DNA of 64,000 bases from Maricaulis parjimensis (GTDB lineage: Bacteria > Pseudomonadota > Alphaproteobacteria > Caulobacterales > Maricaulaceae): positions 732,072 through 796,071 of the forward strand of contig NZ_JADOTT010000001.1 in the NCBI RefSeq assembly GCF_016817355.1, read 5' to 3'. This document shows, one piece after another, positions 17,603 to 27,300 of the stretch. The number at the start of each line of letters is the position of its first letter. Within the stretch, counting starts at the first letter, position 1. The notes beneath the pieces were generated by a model that saw nothing but the letters and a program-made list of their open reading frames with translations, did not search any database and was not told the origin of the DNA. Position numbers and translations under genes: made by a program.

Positions 17603-19078
17603 ATGACCCTTCCCCGTCTCTCTCCCGATTGTCTGGACACGCTGGATGCGTCGATCCGGCGCCCTGCCTATCATCGCTGCCAAGAGGCCGGGATCATTCA
17701 TCTCGGCGTGGGTGCCTTTCATCGTGCCCACCAGGCTGTCTATTTCGATCAGTTGATGGCGCAGGGCGAGGCAGGTTGGCAGATCCGCGGTGCCTCCCTG
17801 CGGTCGGCGCGCGTGGCGCATCAGCTCAATCCCCAGGGCGGGCTCTACACAATGGTCCAGCGCGACGGGCCGGCGACGCAATTGCGGGTGATCGGTGCGC
17901 TGACCGATGTTCTGGTTGCCCCGAGCGATCCGGAGACCCTCATCGCGGCGCTGGCGGAACCCTCCGTGGCCCTGGTGACCCTGACGATCACGGAGAAAGG
18001 CTATCATCTGGATCCGGACACGGGCGAGCTGATGCTGACGGACGCGGCGATCAAGGCCGATCTGGAGCGTCCGTCCCGCCCGTCCACCGCGCCCGGCTTC
18101 CTGGTTGCCGGCCTCGCTGCACGCCGTGCCGCGGGACTTCCACCCTTCACCGTGCTGTCCTGTGACAATATCCCGGACAATGGCCTGCGGACGCGCGCCG
18201 CCGTTCTGGGTTTTGCCCGTCAGGTCAATCCGGACCTGGCCGACTGGATCGAAGCCAGCGTGGCCTTTCCCGGCTCCATGATTGACCGGATCGTGCCGGC
18301 CACGACAGCCGAGGATATAGACGCGCTTGAGGCGATGACTGGCTATCGCGATGAGGCCATGGTCAAGACGGAACCCTTCACCCAATGGGTGGTCGAGGAC
18401 AATTTCTGCCATCGCCGGCCCGCTCTGGAGACAGTGGGCGTGCAGATGACGGATGATGTGGCCGCCTGGGAGCGCGCCAAACTGCGCCTTCTCAACGGAT
18501 CGCACTCCGCGCTGGCCTATCTCGGTGCGCTGGCAGGCCATACCTATGTCCACGAGGCCATTGCCGACCCGGTCTTCGCCCGCTTTGTCGACCGGCTCTG
18601 GGATGAGGTTGAGCCGGTTCTGGATGGGCCAGCCGGTTTTGACGCCACAGCCTATCGGGCAGCGCTGAAGTCGCGCTATGCGAACTCCGCGCTCAATCAC
18701 TCCCTCGTCCAGATTGCGATGGACGGGTCGCAGAAGCTCCCGCAACGCCTTCTTGCCAGCCTGCGGGCCCAGCGTGAGGCCGGTCTGCCAATGGCGGCAA
18801 TATTGATGGCCGTGGCCGCCTGGATGCGCTGGCAGTCCGGTGTGGACGAGGCCGGCGAGACCTTCACTGTGGATGACCCGCTGGCGGCAGTAACGGCTGC
18901 CGCCCTCGAAAAGGCAGGGCCTGACCCGGACGAAAGGGCGGCCGCTCTCTTGTCGATCGAGGCGGTGTTCGGCCGGGACCTCAAGAACGACCCGGTCATC
19001 GCGAGCGCGCTGGGTCATGACCTGGCGGCGCTGATGAGCCGCGGCGCCCGTGCCTGTCTTTCGGACTTTGACGTCTAG
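17603..19078 (+). CDS. Mannitol dehydrogenase-family hexuronate reductase (UxaB/UxuB type)
   Basis: A 491-residue long-chain polyol dehydrogenase, the usual length for fructuronate or tagaturonate reductases. HLGVGAFHRAHQAVYFD is the N-terminal NAD-binding start and KLRLLNGSHSALAY holds the family catalytic Lys, Asn and His. It reduces a 5-keto-hexonate to an aldonate with NADH. Neighbours are a KDG-type kinase, glk and eda. The distant uronate locus has uxaA (altronate dehydratase) but no mannonate dehydratase, so reduction of tagaturonate to altronate would complete a route visible in this window. The family does not separate the two substrates reliably by eye, so no symbol is given. Confidence 0.88.
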   Translation: MTLPRLSPDCLDTLDASIRRPAYHRCQEAGIIHLGVGAFHRAHQAVYFDQLMAQGEAGWQIRGASLRSARVAHQLNPQGGLYTMVQRDGPATQLRVIGALTDVLVAPSDPETLIAALAEPSVALVTLTITEKGYHLDPDTGELMLTDAAIKADLERPSRPSTAPGFLVAGLAARRAAGLPPFTVLSCDNIPDNGLRTRAAVLGFARQVNPDLADWIEASVAFPGSMIDRIVPATTAEDIDALEAMTGYRDEAMVKTEPFTQWVVEDNFCHRRPALETVGVQMTDDVAAWERAKLRLLNGSHSALAYLGALAGHTYVHEAIADPVFARFVDRLWDEVEPVLDGPAGFDATAYRAALKSRYANSALNHSLVQIAMDGSQKLPQRLLASLRAQREAGLPMAAILMAVAAWMRWQSGVDEAGETFTVDDPLAAVTAAALEKAGPDPDERAAALLSIEAVFGRDLKNDPVIASALGHDLAALMSRGARACLSDFDV

Positions 19079-19080
19079 CG

Positions 19081-19746
19081 CTATTGCGCCGGACGGATCA
19101 GTTCTGCCATGGCAGAGCGGGCTGCGTCCGGACCACCGGCGGCAATCGCGTCGAACAGGGGCCAATAGTCCTGCGACGGGTCCATCTGGCTCGCCAGGCT
19201 GTGCAGTCCGGCCATCACGGCATTCCCGGTTGCCGCCAGCAGGGCGGCGTGGAAGTCCTGAGCGGCCTGGCCGCGGTCTGCACTGCCCATCGCTCCGCGT
19301 TCCATCCGCATGAGGCTTTCCCGCATGGCCGTAAGATCGGCCGGTGACCGGCGCTGGGCCGCGAGCGCGGCCATTTCCGGTTCCAGGGTCAGTCTGAATT
19401 CATCGACTGCCCGCAACAGGTCGGGATCCGGTGTTCCGGACAGGCACCAGTCCAGCACATCCCGGTCCAGCAGCGACCAGCGCGAAGGCGGCAGAATGCG
19501 TGTGCCGGTGCGTGGCCGGGCCTCCACCAAACCCTTGGCTGACAGGGTGTGGATCGCTTCCCGCAGGGCGCTCCGGGACACTTCCAGCTGTCTGGAAAGC
19601 TCAATCTCGTTGGGGAGGGTTTCGCCGGGGCGGTAGCGGCCTGACGTTATGGCAGTGCCCAGCACCCGGACCAGCGCTTCCGGCCGTTTCAGGGTTTTGC
19701 CGCGCTGGACCTGCCCGTCCGGTGATGCAGAATTGCGGGGCTCCAT
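19081..19746 (-). CDS. FadR-type GntR-family transcriptional regulator
   Basis: A 221-residue regulator with an N-terminal winged helix (GRYRPGETLPNEIELSRQLEVSRSALREA split over residues ~35-65) and a C-terminal helical FCD-type effector domain. ATG 19746 is preferred to ATG 19752 because the AGGA ribosome site is 7 nt away from it and only 2 nt from the other. Relatives control uronate, gluconate and related sugar-acid genes (UxuR, ExuR and GntR-like proteins of the FadR subfamily). It converges on the reductase gene with 2 bp between stops and diverges from glk. Palindromes at 17499 and 19864 are candidate operators. Confidence 0.88.
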   Translation of the reverse strand: MEPRNSASPDGQVQRGKTLKRPEALVRVLGTAITSGRYRPGETLPNEIELSRQLEVSRSALREAIHTLSAKGLVEARPRTGTRILPPSRWSLLDRDVLDWCLSGTPDPDLLRAVDEFRLTLEPEMAALAAQRRSPADLTAMRESLMRMERGAMGSADRGQAAQDFHAALLAATGNAVMAGLHSLASQMDPSQDYWPLFDAIAAGGPDAARSAMAELIRPAQ

Positions 19747-19863
19747 GGCCATATCCTGTGGGGTGAGCGCTTTGCGGCCCGTGATCGCGGTCTAGCTGAT
19801 CCGCTGTTGGCCTGTCCACCGAAGCCGGCGCTTCAACTGGTCGGCGGGCTGGATTTGTGCTTT

Positions 19864-19879
19864 ATGTTAGGGGTAACAT
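19864..19879. promoter_or_regulatory. ATGTTA-N4-TAACAT inverted repeat upstream of glk
   Basis: ATGTTAGGGGTAACAT has 6-bp arms around GGGG in the spacer between the FadR-type regulator gene and glk, 54 bp before the glk start. It sits in an AT-richer island of the spacer where a promoter would be expected. It could be the operator of the divergent regulator; it does not resemble the palindrome at 17499, so at most one of them is likely to belong to that protein. Confidence 0.35.
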
Positions 19880-19932
19880 TGCTGCAGACTTCGAGGGCTG
19901 CCCGGAACTGGGCGCCGGGGGATGGGGAAGGC

Positions 19933-20907
19933 ATGACCGACGCGCCAACTTATCTGGTCGCCGATATTGGCGGCACGAATGCGCGCTTTGCGATTGCGCG
20001 CGGTTCCGTGGCTGACGGGTTCGAACTGCACCATATCCGGCATCTCAAGAATGAGGATTTCGACCAGCTTCGCGATGCGGCCCTGGCCTATCTGGAAACC
20101 TGCCGTGCCGAGCCGCCCCGCCGCGCCTGTTTTGCGGTGGCCTCACCCATCACGCCCGGCCGGATCCAGCTGACCAATGCGGCCTGGAGTTTCACGCCGT
20201 CCGATCTGGCCGGCACGCTGGGGCTGGAACACATTCTGCCCGTCAATGATTTCGCAGCCCAGGCGCGGGGTGCGCCGCTGACCCCATCAGCGGACCTTGT
20301 CCTGATCAATGAGGGGACGGAGCGTCCTGAGGCGCCCCGGGCCGTGCTGGGGCCGGGAACCGGGCTGGGTCTGGGCTTGCTGGTGCCGGATGGTGATCGC
20401 CTGCGGGTAATCGCGACCGAGGGCGGGCATGCCGGTTTCGCGCCGCGGACCGCGCTGGAGGTGGAGGTCTTCAAGGATCTCGCGCGCGAGTATGAATTCG
20501 TGTCCTGGGAGCGGCTGCTGTCCGGACGAGGCCTGCTCAACCTGCATCGCTCGATCTGCCGGATCGAGGGTGTGGAATGGACAGGTGACCGCCCGGAGAC
20601 GATCACCCGGACCGCCTTGAAGGATCCGGACTCCCTGGCGGCGCGCGTGGTGGATCTGTTCTGCTGCCTGCTCGGTGGCTATGCCGGCGATGTCGCCGTG
20701 CTGACCGGTGCGCGCGGCGGGGTCTATCTGGGGGGCGGCATTCTGCCCAAGATCCGCCCCCTGCTGGAAAAGAGCGCCTTTCTCGACCGCTTCATCGACC
20801 GGGAGCCGATGTCCGGCTACACCCGGGACATTCCCATCCGCCTGATCTGTAGCGATGGCGCTGCCCTGCGCGGCGCTGCGGCGCTGGCTGAACAAGGATA
20901 TCAATAG
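19933..20907 (+). CDS. glk: Glucokinase
   Basis: A 324-residue glucokinase of the Glk family (not ROK). ADIGGTNARFAIA is the ATP-phosphate motif at the N-terminus, HILPVNDFAAQARG carries the sugar-binding Asn-Asp, and VLGPGTGLGLGLL follows. ATG 19933 is set by GGGGAAGG; an in-frame upstream extension is not glucokinase-like. It phosphorylates glucose entering by the GPH-type symporter or released from oligosaccharides, feeding the Entner-Doudoroff path. The eda gene starts 1 bp after its stop, so the two are translationally linked. Confidence 0.93.
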   Translation: MTDAPTYLVADIGGTNARFAIARGSVADGFELHHIRHLKNEDFDQLRDAALAYLETCRAEPPRRACFAVASPITPGRIQLTNAAWSFTPSDLAGTLGLEHILPVNDFAAQARGAPLTPSADLVLINEGTERPEAPRAVLGPGTGLGLGLLVPDGDRLRVIATEGGHAGFAPRTALEVEVFKDLAREYEFVSWERLLSGRGLLNLHRSICRIEGVEWTGDRPETITRTALKDPDSLAARVVDLFCCLLGGYAGDVAVLTGARGGVYLGGGILPKIRPLLEKSAFLDRFIDREPMSGYTRDIPIRLICSDGAALRGAAALAEQGYQ

Positions 20908-20908
20908 C

Positions 20909-21535
20909 ATGGCTGTAAGCATGAAAGAGCTGGTCGATGCGGCCAGCGTGATCCCGGTACTCACCGTCGGTGAAGTCGCCCATGCTGCGCCGCTGGCCAG
21001 CGCGCTGAAAGCCGGTGGCCTGCGCGTGATCGAGATGACCTGGCGAACAGAGGCCGCGCTCGATGTTCTCAAGGCAATGAAAGCCGCCGAGCCGGACCTG
21101 ATTGTCGGCATGGGCACGATCCGTTCACCGGAACAGGCCCAGGCCAGTATTGATGCCGGAGCGGACTTCCTGGTTTCGCCGGGCCTGTCGCCCAGCCTGT
21201 CCGATTTCCTGCCCGATTGCGGCATCCCGGTCCTGCCGGGTGTGGCAACGGCGGGCGAAGCCATGTCGGCGATAGAGGCCGGTTTTGAAGTGCTCAAATT
21301 CTTCCCGGCGGAACAGGCCGGCGGACTGCCCTATCTGAAATCCCTGCATGGCCCACTGCCGGACATCCGCTTTTGCCCGACCGGATCGATCACGCCGGAA
21401 AAAGCGCCAGACTATCTGGCGCTGCCCAATGTCGTCTGTGTCGGTGGGTCCTGGATCGCGACCAAGGCGATGGTCGAGGCGGGCGACTGGGCCACGATCA
21501 AGGCCAATGCCCGGCGTGCCGCCGCCATGGGCTGA
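20909..21535 (+). CDS. eda: KDPG aldolase (2-dehydro-3-deoxyphosphogluconate aldolase)
   Basis: A 208-residue class I aldolase. VIEMTWRTEAAL holds the catalytic Glu and Arg, and the Schiff-base lysine is in VLKFFPAEQAGG; GMGTI, PGVATAGE and CPTGSI are other standard motifs. ATG 20909 follows AAGGA in the end of glk. It splits KDPG to pyruvate and glyceraldehyde 3-phosphate, the common last step for glucose by the Entner-Doudoroff route and for uronates processed by the kinases at 16504 and 48336. The edd and zwf genes often found with it are not here. Confidence 0.93.
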   Translation: MAVSMKELVDAASVIPVLTVGEVAHAAPLASALKAGGLRVIEMTWRTEAALDVLKAMKAAEPDLIVGMGTIRSPEQAQASIDAGADFLVSPGLSPSLSDFLPDCGIPVLPGVATAGEAMSAIEAGFEVLKFFPAEQAGGLPYLKSLHGPLPDIRFCPTGSITPEKAPDYLALPNVVCVGGSWIATKAMVEAGDWATIKANARRAAAMG

Positions 21536-21566
21536 TCCCGAATTGGCGAACCATGTTTTCGGGATC
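21534..21566 (+). other. Hairpin after eda
   Basis: Arms GATCCCGAA (21534-21542) and TTCGGGATC (21558-21566), a perfect 9-bp match with a 15-nt loop, overlapping the eda stop codon. No T-run follows, so it is more likely an mRNA 3'-end or pausing structure than a complete intrinsic terminator. Confidence 0.35.
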
Positions 21567-21601
21567 GCCATACCGGATTAATTTGACAGGGCCTTGCAGG
21601 C

Positions 21602-21612
21602 ATACCCAGTAT
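21602..21612. promoter_or_regulatory. ATAC-N3-GTAT inverted repeat, copy 2, with a nearby TTGACA
   Basis: ATACCCAGTAT in the spacer before the GPH symporter, 14 bp downstream of a perfect TTGACA at 21583-21588. If that hexamer is a -35, the repeat would overlap the -10 region, which is itself poor (CAGTAT). Its twin is at 15473-15483. A repressor or activator site for sugar control is possible. Confidence 0.3.
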
Positions 21613-21662
21613 TGGAAACGCGCCAATAAACAAAACCAGCGCGCCGATACCGGGAGGACAGC

Positions 21663-23159
21663 TTGCAGACAGATACGAACGTGGCGCCCAAGGCGCCGCG
21701 CCTGAAACAGTCGACCATTTTCCTGCACGGATCGCTGGCCCTGCCGCTGGCCGTTTATGGCTACCCGCTCGCCATCTGGCTGCCCGCCCATTATGCCGGG
21801 CATCTCGGCCTGTCCCTGTCTGTGATCGGCCTCATCATCATGCTGGCCCGGTTCACCGATGTGATCACCGACCCGCTGATGGGCGAAATCTCCGACAGGG
21901 GACGTACGCCCATCGGGCGCCGCAAACCCTATATCCTGCTCGGCGCCCCCTGTTTGATGGTCTCGACCTGGTTTCTCTTCGTGCCCCCGGAGGGCGCCGG
22001 ACTGGTCTATTTCCTGATCTGGCTGACCCTGTTTTTTGCCAGCGCGACGATGATCCAGATTCCCTTCCGGGCCTGGGGTGCTGAACTCTCTTCGGATTAT
22101 CACACGCGGACCCAGGTGACCGCGGCGCGCGAGTTCTATTATCTGGGTGGCCTTCTCCTGGCGGCCGCCGTGCCCATGGTGATCGAGATTCTCGCCGATG
22201 GCGGCGCGGTCAGCCAGATTTTCTCCTCCATGTGGCGGGACATAACCGGGGCCTTCACAGGCGGCATCATGGAACGCACGCCGTCCAACCGGGCCGCTCT
22301 GACCGGACCGGTCATGATGGGACTGGCGGTGACCATCGCCATCCTCGTTCCCCTGCTGAGCCTTCTGATCGTGACGAGTGTTTCCGAGCCGCCGCCGGCA
22401 CGCCGTGAACGGGTGCCGATGATCGAAGGGTTCAAGCACCTTTGGCGCAATGGACCGATGCGTCGCATCCTGATCATCGCCTTCCTGGTGATTGCGGGGG
22501 AAAGCCTGCGCAATGCGGTCTCGCTCTTCTTCATCCGCGATATCATCGGTATTCCAACAATCGGCGCGGCCTATTTCCTCTATTTCATCTCCGGTATCGC
22601 CGCGATCCCCTTCTGGCTCTGGCTGGGACGCAAGATGGGCAAGCACAAGGCTTTCATGGTGACGCTGGGCTTTGTCAGCGTTGTAAGCGCCTGCAACCTC
22701 CTGCTTGGCCATGGCGATTATCTCGCCTTCTTCTGCCTTTTCCTGCTGAAAGGCTTCGCGTTCGGCGGTCTGCAATTTCTGCCACTGGCGATGCTGGCCG
22801 ATGTTGTCGATATCGACAGCGCCCGCTCTGGCGGCCGCCGTGCGGGCACCTATTTCGCAGTGCTGGGCTTGGCCGAAAAACTGGCTGTCGCGATCTTCAC
22901 CGGTCTGGCCCTGAACATTGTGGGTCTGCTGGGTTATCACGCCTCAGCGGGCGTGGACGGGTCCACCGACACCGGCGTTCTCTCGCTTCGCTTGGTCTAC
23001 TGCCTGGGTCCGATCGTGCTCTACGGGCTCGCGGCACCGCTGATCTGGTCTTATCCGCTGACACCTGTGCGTCACGCCCGGCTGAATGAACGCCTGGAGC
23101 GCCGCAATGCGCGGATGACGGCGCCGGGTCAGGATGAAGCCGGACATCCGGTGACATGA
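21663..23159 (+). CDS. Sugar:cation symporter, GPH family (MFS)
   Basis: A 498-residue, 12-helix carrier. The sequence DPLMGEISDRGRTPIGRRKPYI after helix 2 is the glycoside-pentoside-hexuronide:cation symporter signature. It starts at TTG 21663 behind GGGAGGA; GTG at 21681 is a possible alternative. Relatives carry glucosides, xylosides or uronides with Na+ or H+. Its place after glk-eda suggests a glucose-yielding sugar or a uronide as substrate, but transcription may begin separately in the 127-bp spacer. Confidence 0.9.
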   Translation: MQTDTNVAPKAPRLKQSTIFLHGSLALPLAVYGYPLAIWLPAHYAGHLGLSLSVIGLIIMLARFTDVITDPLMGEISDRGRTPIGRRKPYILLGAPCLMVSTWFLFVPPEGAGLVYFLIWLTLFFASATMIQIPFRAWGAELSSDYHTRTQVTAAREFYYLGGLLLAAAVPMVIEILADGGAVSQIFSSMWRDITGAFTGGIMERTPSNRAALTGPVMMGLAVTIAILVPLLSLLIVTSVSEPPPARRERVPMIEGFKHLWRNGPMRRILIIAFLVIAGESLRNAVSLFFIRDIIGIPTIGAAYFLYFISGIAAIPFWLWLGRKMGKHKAFMVTLGFVSVVSACNLLLGHGDYLAFFCLFLLKGFAFGGLQFLPLAMLADVVDIDSARSGGRRAGTYFAVLGLAEKLAVAIFTGLALNIVGLLGYHASAGVDGSTDTGVLSLRLVYCLGPIVLYGLAAPLIWSYPLTPVRHARLNERLERRNARMTAPGQDEAGHPVT

Positions 23160-23274
23160 TGCCACGGGTTGAGAATTAATCGCAGACTGGAAAGACGGAT
23201 TTTCTGTCCTACTTCGTGCAAGCACAGTACCGACGCTATAGAAACGCCCTGTTTCTGCGTGCTGGGAGGCTTGT

Positions 23275-24381
23275 TTGACGCTGCGATTGTCCAATCTTGG
23301 TGTGGCCCTGAGCTGCGCTTGTGCGCTGGCCGTATCGGCTTGCGGTTCCGATGAAACAGCGGCCCGCTCCGGTGCCTCTGCCGGTCAGGAACGCATTCGT
23401 GTCGTCACCCAGTCGGTCCGTTTTGAGCGCGAGCGAACCGATGTGGAATCCGTCGGCACGGCGCGCGCCCGGGCGACGGCCCAGATTTATCCGGAAACCG
23501 GTGGCGTCGTCACGGCGGTCCCTTTCTCCGCCGGGCAGCATGTGGAAGCTGGGGATCTCCTGCTCCAGCTGGAAGACCGTGAAGAACGCCTAGCCGTGAA
23601 TCTCGCCCGTGTGGCGGTGCAGGAAGCGGAGCAATTGCTGGCCCGCTACCGTCGGATCGAGGATACGGGAGCGGTTTCCGCCAGTCAGATCGATGAGGCC
23701 CGGACCGCGCTCGACTCGGCCCGGATCGAGTTGGAACAGGCCGAGATCGCGCTTGAGGAACGGGCCGTCCGCGCACCCTTCGCCGGCAATGTCGGGCTGA
23801 CGGATATCGACCCGGGTTCCCGCGTCACGGCCAGCACCGCCATTACCCAGATCGATGATCGCAGCGTGCTCTATGTCGATTTCGAAGCGGCGGAACAAGT
23901 GTTCGGCTATCTGGCGGTTGGCGACAGCATCACGGTCGCGCCCTTTGCCAATCCCGATGCGGTGGTGGAAGCCGAGGTCGTGGCTGTGGACAGCCATATC
24001 AATCCCACGCGCCGGACCTTCACCGTTCGCGCCTTGCTGGACAATGCCAGCGACGGTCTGCGTCCGGGCATGAGTTTCCGGGTCAATTTCACGATTTTCG
24101 GTCAGTCCTATCCCCGTGTGCCGGAGTCGGCGATCATCTGGGGGGCTTCCGGCTCCTATATTTGGTCCGTCGAGGACGAGCAGGCCGTACGCGTGCCGGT
24201 CAATATCGTCTCCCGCCTGGACGGCCATGTCCTGGTGCGGGGCGAGATTTCAGCCGATGCCCGCATCATCACAGAGGGCGTTCAGAAGGTTCGCGAGGGC
24301 AGTCTGATCGATGACTTGGCCGCTGACCGCTCGTCGGTTGTCACGGGTGGTGGGCCGATCGCTGCGGATGAGACGCGATGA
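23275..24381 (+). CDS. RND efflux adaptor lipoprotein (membrane fusion protein)
   Basis: A 368-residue adaptor starting at TTG 23275 with GGGAGG 6 nt upstream. The signal peptide ends in a lipobox (AVSAC, Cys near residue 23), so it is probably a lipoprotein anchored in the inner membrane. Lipoyl halves (TGGVVTAVPFSAGQHVEAG and RAPFAGNVGLTDIDPGS) flank a coiled hairpin. It overlaps the RND gene by 4 bp and is the first gene of a complete three-gene efflux operon. Confidence 0.92.
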   Translation: MTLRLSNLGVALSCACALAVSACGSDETAARSGASAGQERIRVVTQSVRFERERTDVESVGTARARATAQIYPETGGVVTAVPFSAGQHVEAGDLLLQLEDREERLAVNLARVAVQEAEQLLARYRRIEDTGAVSASQIDEARTALDSARIELEQAEIALEERAVRAPFAGNVGLTDIDPGSRVTASTAITQIDDRSVLYVDFEAAEQVFGYLAVGDSITVAPFANPDAVVEAEVVAVDSHINPTRRTFTVRALLDNASDGLRPGMSFRVNFTIFGQSYPRVPESAIIWGASGSYIWSVEDEQAVRVPVNIVSRLDGHVLVRGEISADARIITEGVQKVREGSLIDDLAADRSSVVTGGGPIAADETR

Positions 24382-27300
24382 GCCTGGAACGCAATGACCT
24401 TCCTGCCCTCGCGGTAAAACGGCCGGTCCTTGTGGCCGTGCTCAACCTGCTGATCATTATCGGCGGACTGGCCGCCCTGTTCGGGGTTGAAGTCCGAGAG
24501 CTTCCGGATGTCGATCGGCCGGTTGTTTCGGTGACGGCCCAATTCCCCGGCGCGGCGCCGGAGACCGTGGATGCTGAAGTCACGGCCATTCTGGAAGGTG
24601 CGGTGGCCCGCGTTTCCGGCGTGCGTGAGATCGACGCCCAGAGCGAGGAAAACGGATCCCGTGTCCGTATCGAGTTCAATCCGGGCGTAGATTTGGACTC
24701 CGCGGCCGCCGATGTCCGCGAGGCTGTCAGCCGGGTCACTCGGGACCTGCCCGATCGCGTCGAACAGATCCGCGTCGTGAAGGCTGACGACAATGCCCAG
24801 CCCATTGTCCGTCTCGCCGTCATGTCCGACACGCTGGACGAGGAAAGCCTGACGGCCCTGGTCGAGAACGACATCGTTCCGGAGTTTCTCTCCATCGAAG
24901 GCGTCGCCAGTGTCGATCTGTCCGGCGACCGCCAGCGCCTCCTGCGCGTGGTCATGGACCCGCTCCGCCTGAGCCGTTTCGGCCTGACGGTCGGTGACGT
25001 TGCCGACGCCCTGGCCCAGGCGCCCTTCGACGTGCCGGTGGGCAGTTTCCGGTCCGATGAGCAGCAATTGATCGTGCGGGCCGAAGCCACGGCGGCAACG
25101 CCGGAGCGTGTGAAAGAGGTGATCGTCAGCGGCACCACCCGCGTGGGTGATGTGGCCGACGCCTATTTCGCGCCCGCTGACGCCAGCAGTTTCGTGCGGC
25201 TGGATGGTCAGTCCATCATTGCCCTCGGCATCGTCCGGCAGGCGCAGTCCAACACGATGTCGATCTCGCAGGGCGTGGGGGATGTGGTCGACCGGCTGAA
25301 TGCCCGCTTTGACGAAGTCACCATCCGCACCACGTCCGATGATGCCGTATTCATCGAGGGCTCGGTGCGAGAGGTCCTGACCAGCCTGGTGATCACCATC
25401 ATCATCGTGGTCGCAACCATTTGGCTCTTTTTCGCCCGCTTCCGCGCTTCGCTCATTCCCTCGACCGCCATCCCGGCCGCCCTGATCGGGGCGCTCGCCG
25501 GGATCTGGGTGCTCGGTTTCTCGATCAATCTGCTGACACTGCTCGCTCTGGTCCTGGCCACAGGGCTGATCGTCGATGACGCCATCGTCGTGATCGAGAA
25601 TATCCAGCGTTTGCAGAAGAAAGGGCTGGGCCGCCGCGCCGCCGCCGTTCTGGGGACGCGTCAGGTCTTCTTCGCGGTCGTGGCCACGACTGCGGTCCTG
25701 GTCTCGGTCTTTGTGCCGATCTCCTTCCTGCCGTCGACAGCAGGCCGCCTGTTCCGGGAGTTCGGTTTCGTCCTGGCCCTGGCCGTGGTGATTTCCTCCT
25801 TCGTGGCCCTGTCCATCGTGCCGGCCCTGGCGGCCCGGCTCTGGCTGCGCAGTGAAGGTTCGGCGCCGGGTTTGCTGGAGCGGATCGGCCTGTCGGTTTC
25901 GGCGGTTTATGCGCGCATCCTGGGCTGGACGCTCAATCATCCCTGGCTGTCTGCCGGCGTGATGGCCCTGGCGGCCCTGGGCGCTGTTGCCGCCTACATG
26001 TCGCTGGAGCAGGAGCTTGTTCCACAGGAGGATCGCGGGCGGATCTATGTCTTTGCGACCGGACCGGACGGGGTTGGTCTGGAATTCATGGAGCGACAGG
26101 CCGACTATGTTGAAGCCATCCTCCAGCCCTATCTCGACAATGGCGAGATCACCTCGCTGGAGACCATTATCGGCCGCTGGGACCCGAACCGGATTTCCGT
26201 GACAGCGACGCTCGCCGACTGGTCTGAGCGGGATCGCAGCCAGCAGGACATCATCAATGAACTGCGCCGCCCCCTGTCGGACATTCCGGGCGTGCGCGCC
26301 TCGGTTTTCGGACGTGGCAGTCTGGATGTGCGGGGTCGCAGCCGCGGTGGAATCCAGATTGCGCTGACCGGCCGGGACTATTCCGAGATCTATGAGGCTG
26401 CGCTCCTGATGGAGCGGGAGATCGACACGAATTCGCGCATGTTCGCCAATCCGTCCATCTCCTACCAGCCGACGCAGCCGCAATTGTCCATCCAGATCGA
26501 CCGTCGCCGGGCGGCTGATCTCGGTGTGCCACTGAGTGAGCTGTCCATGACCCTGCGCGTGATGGTGGGCGGGGATGAGCTGGTCGATCTCAATGTCGGC
26601 GACCAGTCGATCCCGATCTTCCTTGAGTCGACCAATGACGCGATCGATGACCCGTCGGATCTACAGAACCTCTATGTCCGTTCGACCTCGGGCGAGCTGA
26701 TCCCGATCTCCACACTGACCACGATTGTCGAGGAAGGCGTGGCCGCCGAGCTGAACCGGACCGAACAGCGACGCTCCATCGAGCTGGAAGCGGATATCGC
26801 GGCCGGGGTCGCCCTGGCGGATGCTGTGGCGGAAATGAACCGTCTGGCTGACGAACTCCTGCCGCCGGGGATCGAGATCATCATGCAGGGTGAGGCGCGT
26901 ACGCTGAACGAAACCTCGCGTGACATGACGATCACCTATCTCTTTGCACTGGTCATCGTCTTCCTCGTACTGGCCGCCCAGTTCGAAAGCGTGACCAGCC
27001 CGGTTGTCGTCATGCTGACCGTGCCCTTTGGTCTGGCTGCAGCGGTCTATGCGCTTTTCCTGACGGGCGTGTCGCTGAACATCTTCTCCCAGATTGGCCT
27101 CGTCATGCTGATCGGTCTGATGGCGAAGAACGGGATTTTGGTGGTCGAATTCGCCGACCAGCTTCGCGCGGAAGGTAAGTCGGTGCGCCAGGCCATCGAG
27201 GAGGCCGCCATCATCCGCCTGCGCCCGATCACCATGACGCTGATCTCAACCATCCTTGGCGCCTTGCCGCTTATCCTGTCGTCCGGCGCAGGTGCAGAGG

